From: an uncultured Bacillota bacterium
Lineage (GTDB): Bacteria; Bacillota_A; Clostridia; Peptostreptococcales; Anaerovoracaceae
Assembly (NCBI GenBank): GCA_946628525.1
Contig: CAMOWO010000016.1
Coordinates: 1 to 11,007, forward strand
DNA length: 11,007 bases
Direction of reading: 5' to 3'
The translations under genes were made by a program, and so were the position numbers. Positions 6,387 to 11,007 of the stretch are shown here, piece by piece; position 1 is the first letter of the stretch, and every line of letters starts with the position of its first letter. The notes beneath the pieces were generated by a model. That model ran no database searches. It was not told where the DNA came from and saw only the letters and a list, made by a program, of their open reading frames with translations.

Positions 6387-6728
6387 TTAGATGACCTTCA
6401 TGAGATTCTTGTAATCCTTTTCGGCTTTGCCGGAGCCTGCCGGCTTGGAGAATGATTTTTCACCGATTTTTATTCTGCAGAGCTCCAGAACGTTCTTACT
6501 GTAGGTCGGGTTCACTTCCGGGTCTATCGAAAGAGGAATGCTCCTGTAGTAGAGGTTGAGAGGCGTGCGCTTCGGGTCAGAGAATACTCTTCCGCCTTCT
6601 TCAACGAGATCTTCTGCACGGTCGAAGACCTGAAGCGGGGAACCCTCTACGAACTCGATCCTGACATCTTCGTTTCCCTTGAACTCATTTACGACTTTTT
6701 CGTTGTTTGTTACGATGATCTTCTTCAT
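6387..6728 (-). CDS. GrdX-like protein, orphan
   Basis: This 113-residue soluble protein begins MKKIIVTNNEKV. It has FVEGSPLQVFDRAEDLVEEG (26-45) and ends with KDYKNLMKVI. From memory of the family, this layout (an N-terminal IxTNN strand, EG-x-x-x-V followed by a helix with a D-LV segment, and a short C-terminal D-x-x-x-L-x-x-I helix) resembles GrdX. GrdX is a small protein of unknown function encoded at the start of glycine, sarcosine and betaine reductase operons. None of the reductase genes is nearby, so this is an isolated copy. A strong AAGGAGG lies eight bases before the start. It is transcribed divergently from the MerR-type gene and ends in its own terminator, so it is monocistronic. 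It has several charged residues and no signal peptide or membrane segment. The family call rests on recalled pattern, so it is less sure than the others. Confidence 0.6.
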   Translation of the reverse strand: MKKIIVTNNEKVVNEFKGNEDVRIEFVEGSPLQVFDRAEDLVEEGGRVFSDPKRTPLNLYYRSIPLSIDPEVNPTYSKNVLELCRIKIGEKSFSKPAGSGKAEKDYKNLMKVI

Positions 6729-6784
6729 TTTCTTTACCTCCTTGGATTTTATGTGCTTTTGTTTTGTATCTTCTTTGTGACCTT

Positions 6785-6815
6785 ATAGTAGCCTGAGAAC
6801 TGCAGAGCATGTAAA
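6785..6815 (-). promoter_or_regulatory. Candidate MerR-type promoter of the grdX-like gene (19-bp spacer)
   Basis: On the minus strand TTTACA (6810-6815) and TACTAT (6785-6790) are separated by 19 bases (6791-6809). Spacers of 19-20 bp are typical of promoters that need a MerR-family activator to twist the DNA. A MerR-type gene starts divergently about 137 bases away. The spacer contains CTGCAG but no long clean dyad. Confidence 0.5.
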
Positions 6816-6851
6816 GATACTGTTTTTTGAAAATCGAAAGGCAGATTTACA

Positions 6852-6902
6852 GGGGGACAGGTGGAGGAGAAAGGGTGAAGTTCACTTGACGTGACACGTC
6901 CC
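6852..6902. repeat. REP-like cluster of palindromes upstream of merR-type gene
   Basis: GGGAC at 6854-6858, a two-base bulge and GTG at 6861-6863 can pair with CAC GTCCC at 6895-6902. This forms an imperfect bulged stem. Inside it lie two more dyads, GTGAAGTTCAC (6875-6885) and GACGTGACACGTC (6888-6900, six-base arms around one A). Outer arms starting GGGGAC and ending GTCCC are common in REP or MITE-like intergenic elements. Alternatively the inner dyads are operators for the adjacent regulator. No transposase gene is in the window. Confidence 0.45.
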
Positions 6903-6914
6903 AAATAATTAAAA
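6886..6914 (+). promoter_or_regulatory. Possible promoter of the MerR-type gene, overlapped by a palindrome
   Basis: TTGACG (6886-6891) and TTAAAA (6909-6914) are 17 bases apart, about 38 bases before the chosen start. The -35 overlaps the palindrome GACGTGACACGTC (6888-6900). A protein bound there could block transcription, as in autorepression. The -10 is weak. Confidence 0.38.
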
Positions 6915-6951
6915 TGAAGGTAGGGTGAGGCAGTTTCGAAGGGAGGCAGCC

Positions 6952-8187
6952 ATGAAAATCAGTGAATTCGCATCGAAATTCAATATGAATGCTTCAGCGG
7001 TAAGGTACTACGTCAACAACGGTCTTCTCATTCCCGATATCAAGAACGGTCAGTACTGGTTCGGGAAATCATGCACGGAAGATATGGAGAAGATCCTGAA
7101 ACTCAAGAGATTCCATTTTTCTATTGAGGACATCCAGCTCTATCTCTTCCTGGAGAAGACGTCGCGATTCAAAGACGATGTCATACGAAATCTCATCAGG
7201 GAGATCCTGGAGAAGAAGAAGGAAGAACTCCTTTCGGAGCGGGAGGAGATCGACAAGAGCCTTGCAGATATTACGGAGGAGATCGAATCCCTTCCTGAGG
7301 TTGCCATCGACGACACGACGAAATCGGGCATTCCTTTTGCATTCATCCCATCGCTGTACTGCCCGCACTGTCAGCTGCCCCTCAATCTGGAGAATGCAAG
7401 CATGTCGGCAGGATATCTGACCAACGGCGCACTGCACTGCAGCTGCGGATACAGCGCCCAGATCAAGGACGGGATCATAGAATGCGAGGGAAGTTATGAC
7501 GACACGCCACTCAAGTCCTTCAAGCTCATCGATTCCGTGCTGGGGATCTATGAAGATTTCTCCCCGCCATACAGAGCGCTCGTGGAGAAAGCCTACTTTA
7601 TGATGTACAATGCCATCCTGGGGCAGGACAAGGACAGCCCGCAGATGATCATGAGCGGTCCTTTCCAGTACAATTTCCTGCTGTACTATATCGAGAAACT
7701 CGGCAAAGAAAACACCTATATCATCATGGATCCATCCAGGAACAGACTGCGCAAGATCCGGTCCTATCTCGACAACACGGGTCTCAACATTGTCTACATC
7801 GCAGGGATGCTGGATCAAATCCCGGTGAAGGACAGAACGGTGGACGTCTATATCGATGACTACGCATACACCAACTGCATCTTCTCCTTCAATGCTTTCG
7901 ATTTCGAGAGGATCCGCAGGCTTCTAAGCCACAGAGGTCTCGTGACGGGAATCTTCGGCGACTACAAGAGAGCGCCTCAGGGTCTGGCGAACTTCCGCAG
8001 CATCCAGCCGGGATTCCAGCCGGAGAAGCTATCCTTCAGCCACCTGAAATACGACCTCTCACAGGGCGGGATGGAGATGGATAAAACAAAGAGTGCGGGG
8101 CTCACTTCCAAAGACGGTGACAACTACGCTCAGGACGTGCCTGGAGAGCAGGTAGAGGTTCTCTTCTACACTGCAGAGAAGAAATAG
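6952..8187 (+). CDS. MerR-type regulator fused to a zinc ribbon and a degenerate methyltransferase-like domain
   Basis: This 411-residue protein starts with a MerR winged helix (about 1-70: ISEFASKFNMNASAVRYYVN, then the wing with YWFG). A charged coiled coil follows (about 75-115, EKKKEELLSEREEID), as in MerR dimers. The effector part is unusual. A zinc ribbon has C137, C140, C163 and C165 (CPHC and CSCG). After it comes a Rossmann-like segment with IIMDPS (257-262) and IPVKDRTVDVYIDD (290-303), matching the acidic and post-strand-4 positions of SAM methyltransferases. The glycine-rich motif I is replaced by MSGPFQYN, so catalysis is doubtful. Zinc ribbon plus methyltransferase is the layout of RlmA-like rRNA methyltransferases, so this may be a sensor derived from one. 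I chose the ATG at 6952, five bases after GGGAGG. A GTG at 6925 would add nine residues but has a weaker site. It is divergent from the grdX-like gene and upstream of the hydratase; either could be its target. Confidence 0.85.
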   Translation: MKISEFASKFNMNASAVRYYVNNGLLIPDIKNGQYWFGKSCTEDMEKILKLKRFHFSIEDIQLYLFLEKTSRFKDDVIRNLIREILEKKKEELLSEREEIDKSLADITEEIESLPEVAIDDTTKSGIPFAFIPSLYCPHCQLPLNLENASMSAGYLTNGALHCSCGYSAQIKDGIIECEGSYDDTPLKSFKLIDSVLGIYEDFSPPYRALVEKAYFMMYNAILGQDKDSPQMIMSGPFQYNFLLYYIEKLGKENTYIIMDPSRNRLRKIRSYLDNTGLNIVYIAGMLDQIPVKDRTVDVYIDDYAYTNCIFSFNAFDFERIRRLLSHRGLVTGIFGDYKRAPQGLANFRSIQPGFQPEKLSFSHLKYDLSQGGMEMDKTKSAGLTSKDGDNYAQDVPGEQVEVLFYTAEKK

Positions 8188-8227
8188 CGCACAGCCCAAA
8201 AACAACATATGACTGCGAGTCAAAAAT

Positions 8228-8256
8228 TTGATTTTATATACCGGTCTGCGTATAAT
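8228..8256 (+). promoter_or_regulatory. Strong promoter of the hydratase gene with an internal dyad
   Basis: TTGATT (8228-8233), a 17-base spacer and a perfect TATAAT (8251-8256) form a near-consensus promoter, about 32 bases before the ribosome binding site. Within it TATAC (8237-8241) and GTATA (8250-8254) make a small inverted repeat that spans the spacer and -10, so a regulator could bind there. Confidence 0.78.
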
Positions 8257-8294
8257 ATTCATGTAATGTATAACGAAAATGAGGAGGCATTTGC

Positions 8295-10577
8295 ATGAAA
8301 TTATACGATTCCGGTATTTTTCTTCTGAATGGAAAAGAAATCATCGAAGATAACGGCGATGCGACTGCGAAGCTGGCACAGCGCGGCGTGACTGCCGATA
8401 AGGCGGAGGCTGCCCGCGGCACCATGGCCTACAATATCCTGAAGGCCCACAACACTTCCGGTAACATGGAGAAACTCCAGATAAAATTCGACAAGATGAC
8501 GTCCCACGACATCACTTTCGTGGGGATCATCCAGACGGCAAGGGCATCCGGCCTTGAGAAGTTCCCGATCCCTTACGTGCTCACCAACTGCCACAACAGC
8601 CTCTGCGCTGTAGGCGGAACGATAAACGAAGATGACCACATGTTCGGACTGACCTGTGCGAAGAGATACGGCGGAACGTATGTACCGCCTCATCAGGCTG
8701 TCATCCACCAGTACGCGAGAGAAATGCTGGCAGAAGGCGGCGGCATGATTTTGGGATCCGACTCCCATACGAGATACGGAGCATTGGGAACAATGGCCAT
8801 GGGAGAGGGCGGACCGGAGCTGGTCAAACAGCTTCTGAGCCAGACCTACGACATCAACATGCCGGGTGTCATCGCCATCCATATGACTGGGGCACCTGTA
8901 CCGGGCGTAGGTCCTCAGGACGTGGCTCTCGCCATCATCGGTGAAGTCTTCAAGAACGGCTACGTCAACAACAAGGTCATGGAATTCGTAGGACCGGGAG
9001 TTGCCTCCATGAGTGCAGATTTCAGGATCGGCGTAGACGTCATGACGACGGAGACCACATGCCTGTCATCCATCTGGGTAACGGATGAGAAGATCCAGGA
9101 GTGGTACGACATCCACGGAAGAAGCGAAGCATATAAGGAACTGAAGCCGGCAGAGGTGGCTTACTACGACGGATGCGTAGAGATCGACCTGTCAGCGATC
9201 CGACCGATGATCGCAATGCCGTTCCACCCGAGCAACACCTATACGATCGAAGAACTGAAGGCAAACCTGGTGGACATCCTCGACGACGTCGAGAAGAAGG
9301 CTCTCGTAAGCCTCGACGGTCAGGTGGACTTCACCCTGAAGGATAAAGTCGTGAACGGTCAGCTCTACGTAGAGCAGGGCATCATCGCAGGATGTGCCGG
9401 CGGCGGATTCGAAAACATCTGCGCGGCTGCAGACATCCTGGAGGGCAAGTATATCGGCGCCGACGAGTTCACCCTCAGCGTATATCCAGCAAGTACGCCG
9501 GTATACATGGAACTGATGAAGAACGGCGCAGCCATGAAGATCCTCCAGTCCGGCGGCATCATGAAGACGGCCTTCTGCGGACCGTGCTTCGGTGCAGGAG
9601 ATACACCGGCGAACAACGCCTTCAGTATCCGTCACTCCACGAGAAACTTCCCGAACAGAGAAGGTTCCAAACTTCAGAACGGCCAGATCGCATCTGTTGC
9701 CCTCATGGACGCCAGATCCATCGCAGCCACGGCAGCGAACAAAGGCTTCCTGACTTCCGCAACGGAGATGGATTGCGAGATCAAGACACCGAAGTATTTC
9801 TTCGATGCAGACATATATGCCAACAGAGTCTTCGATTCCCACGGAGTCGCAGACCCATCCGTAGAGATCAAGTTCGGACCGAACATCAAAGACTGGCCGG
9901 ATATGAGCCCGCTGCCTGAGAACATGTTCCTCAAGGTGGTCTCGGAGATCCACGATCCTGTCACGACGACCGACGAACTGATCCCGTCCGGCGAGACATC
10001 ATCCTACCGCTCGAATCCTTTGGGACTGGCAGAATTCACACTGAGCAGGAAGGACCCTGCCTACGTAGGAAGAGCCAAGGAAGTCCAGAAGGGCCAGAAG
10101 GCCATCGAATCCGATTCCTGTCCGGGCGAGGCGCTGCCGGAGTTCCGCCCGATCATCCACAAAGTCCAGGAGCAGTATCCTGACGTGGAGAGAGACAACA
10201 TCGGCATCGGAAGCACCATCTTCGCCGTGAAGCCGGGTGACGGTTCGGCAAGAGAGCAGGCGGCATCCTGCCAGAAGGTCCTGGGCGGATGGGCCAACAT
10301 CGCCAACGAGTACGCCACGAAGAGATACCGCTCCAACCTGATCAACTGGGGCATGGTACCGTTCCTGATCCCGTCAGGAGACCTGCCGTTCACAAACGGT
10401 GACTACATCTTCATCCCTGCCATCCGCAAGGCGATAGAAGATAAGCTGACGGAGATACCGGCATACGTTGTGAGCGAAGAGGAGATGAAGCCATTCACTC
10501 TGCAGCTTGGGGAACTCACCGACAGAGAACGCCAGATCATCCTCAAGGGCTGCCTGATCAACTATAACAGGGTATAG
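8295..10577 (+). CDS. Aconitase-superfamily hydratase (YbhJ-like), substrate unknown
   Basis: This 760-residue protein has the full aconitase domain order. GSDSHT (154-159) supplies active-site D156, S157 and H158. The three expected [4Fe-4S] ligands are C367 (IIAGCAGG) and C428 and C431 ([10 protein letters not shown]). RNFPNR (450-455) matches the substrate-binding arginine pair. The C-terminal swivel domain carries [10 protein letters not shown] (648-657), equivalent to the GSSREHAA of aconitase, with S651 and R653 kept and the second serine replaced by A652. [15 protein letters not shown] follows at 676-690. The enzyme should be a cytoplasmic, oxygen-sensitive hydro-lyase on a di- or tricarboxylate. 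Length and motif variants fit the little-studied YbhJ-type hydratases better than TCA-cycle AcnA/AcnB or two-subunit LeuCD. The start has GAGGAGG seven bases upstream. It lies 107 bases after the MerR-type gene and has its own strong promoter. No citrate synthase or isocitrate dehydrogenase gene is nearby. Confidence 0.88.
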   Translation: MKLYDSGIFLLNGKEIIEDNGDATAKLAQRGVTADKAEAARGTMAYNILKAHNTSGNMEKLQIKFDKMTSHDITFVGIIQTARASGLEKFPIPYVLTNCHNSLCAVGGTINEDDHMFGLTCAKRYGGTYVPPHQAVIHQYAREMLAEGGGMILGSDSHTRYGALGTMAMGEGGPELVKQLLSQTYDINMPGVIAIHMTGAPVPGVGPQDVALAIIGEVFKNGYVNNKVMEFVGPGVASMSADFRIGVDVMTTETTCLSSIWVTDEKIQEWYDIHGRSEAYKELKPAEVAYYDGCVEIDLSAIRPMIAMPFHPSNTYTIEELKANLVDILDDVEKKALVSLDGQVDFTLKDKVVNGQLYVEQGIIAGCAGGGFENICAAADILEGKYIGADEFTLSVYPASTPVYMELMKNGAAMKILQSGGIMKTAFCGPCFGAGDTPANNAFSIRHSTRNFPNREGSKLQNGQIASVALMDARSIAATAANKGFLTSATEMDCEIKTPKYFFDADIYANRVFDSHGVADPSVEIKFGPNIKDWPDMSPLPENMFLKVVSEIHDPVTTTDELIPSGETSSYRSNPLGLAEFTLSRKDPAYVGRAKEVQKGQKAIESDSCPGEALPEFRPIIHKVQEQYPDVERDNIGIGSTIFAVKPGDGSAREQAASCQKVLGGWANIANEYATKRYRSNLINWGMVPFLIPSGDLPFTNGDYIFIPAIRKAIEDKLTEIPAYVVSEEEMKPFTLQLGELTDRERQIILKGCLINYNRV

Positions 10578-10617
10578 TATAAACCGTAGCACGTTTATTA
10601 TAAAAAAGGAGAGTATT

Positions 10618-11007
10618 ATGAATCTGGTCAAAATACTTACAGCAGCACTCACATCAGCTGCAGCACTGGATGCTTTATCAAAGAAGACAGGCATCAACAA
10701 AAAAGTGCTTGCTTCCATTATCGGAGTAGCGGTCCCTATGCTCATGAAGAGGCTCACAAGCAACGCTTCATCCGAGTCAGGGGCAGCATCACTTCTGGGA
10801 GCTCTCGGCCAGCACAAGACGACGAAGAGCATCGAAGCTCAGCTTGATGAAGCCGACGAAGAAGATGGCGCTAAGATCATCGGACATATCCTGGGAGCTG
10901 ACAAAGACGATGCACTCAAGAAAGTTGCAAAGGAGGCAGGCGCAAGCGAAAACGAAGTTGCAAAGGTATTGGGCAATATCTCACCATCTGTTCTCAGCAG
11001 CCTGAAT
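10618..11007 (+). CDS. DUF937 domain protein, 3' end cut by window edge
   Basis: The frame is open from an ATG at 10618 through the right edge, giving 130 residues so far. AAAAAAGGAG lies seven bases before the start. The sequence (MNLVKILTAALTSAAALDAL, then VAVPMLMKRLTSNASSESGA and IIGHILGADKDDALKKVAKE) is the alanine- and leucine-rich helical pattern of DUF937 (YidB-like) proteins. The two half-repeats resemble each other: an LLGAL segment and an IIGHILGADKDD segment. These proteins are probably cytoplasmic helical bundles of unknown function. It follows the hydratase by 40 bases on the same strand, with no terminator seen between them, so co-transcription is possible. The gap is AT-rich and could hold a weak promoter. 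Confidence 0.82.
   Translation, partial: MNLVKILTAALTSAAALDALSKKTGINKKVLASIIGVAVPMLMKRLTSNASSESGAASLLGALGQHKTTKSIEAQLDEADEEDGAKIIGHILGADKDDALKKVAKEAGASENEVAKVLGNISPSVLSSLN

Noticed and set aside
7069..7818. Minus-strand frame of 249 codons
   Set aside because: It is antisense to the MerR-type gene, whose cysteine ribbon and HTH are unmistakable.
9192..9953. Minus-strand frame of 253 codons
   Set aside because: It is antisense to the hydratase, whose cluster cysteines and active-site motifs fall in this stretch.
8295..10577. Assignment of the hydratase as TCA-cycle aconitase AcnA or AcnB
   Set aside because: The length, motif variants such as GSARE and the lack of TCA neighbours fit the YbhJ-like branch better.
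10374..10832. Minus-strand frame of 152 codons spanning the hydratase end and the DUF937 start
   Set aside because: It is antisense to two better supported genes and shows no family pattern, although part of it is hydrophobic.

Overview
The window looks like a chromosomal segment of an anaerobic, fairly GC-rich Firmicute of the class Clostridia. The clues are strong GGAGG-type ribosome binding sites on almost every gene, a GrdX-like protein (a family tied to amino-acid-reducing Clostridia), a DUF937 protein, and tight co-directional gene packing. The species cannot be named from sequence alone. No rRNA, tRNA, CRISPR array, insertion sequence or phage gene was seen. No stretch longer than about 250 bases lacks a gene.

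Left part (1-6222, all minus strand). Reading in the direction of transcription, a consensus promoter (TTGACA, 17 bp, TACAAT) and an overlapping near-perfect TetR-type operator lead into five tightly packed genes. These encode a TetR regulator, an FGGY carbohydrate kinase, a GtrA-type membrane protein, a class III (HemL-like) aminotransferase and a class II aldolase with a degenerate second domain. Gaps are 11, -4, 13 and 16 bases, so this is almost certainly one operon. The chemistry suggests a route in which a polyol or sugar, perhaps an amino-polyol, is transaminated, phosphorylated and split. I cannot match the set to a named pathway. After an 86-base gap with an inverted repeat comes a NudC-like NAD(+) or NAD-cap pyrophosphatase gene, which runs off the left edge.

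Middle (6303-6951). A small orphan grdX-like gene lies on the minus strand and ends in a hairpin terminator. Its candidate promoter has a 19-bp spacer, the hallmark of MerR-activated promoters, and it is divergent from a merR-type gene. The intergenic region also carries a cluster of palindromes that looks like a REP-type element, or alternatively like operators.

Right part (6952-11007, plus strand). The MerR-type regulator is an unusual fusion: winged HTH, coiled coil, four-cysteine zinc ribbon and a methyltransferase-like domain whose SAM-binding glycine motif is degenerate. A strong promoter (TTGATT, 17 bp, TATAAT) then drives a 760-residue aconitase-superfamily hydratase with all three cluster cysteines. 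It is followed 40 bases later by a DUF937 gene cut by the right edge. The regulator, orphan GrdX-like protein and hydratase may form one regulatory unit. The best candidates for something undescribed are the five-gene operon and the MerR/methyltransferase-like fusion.
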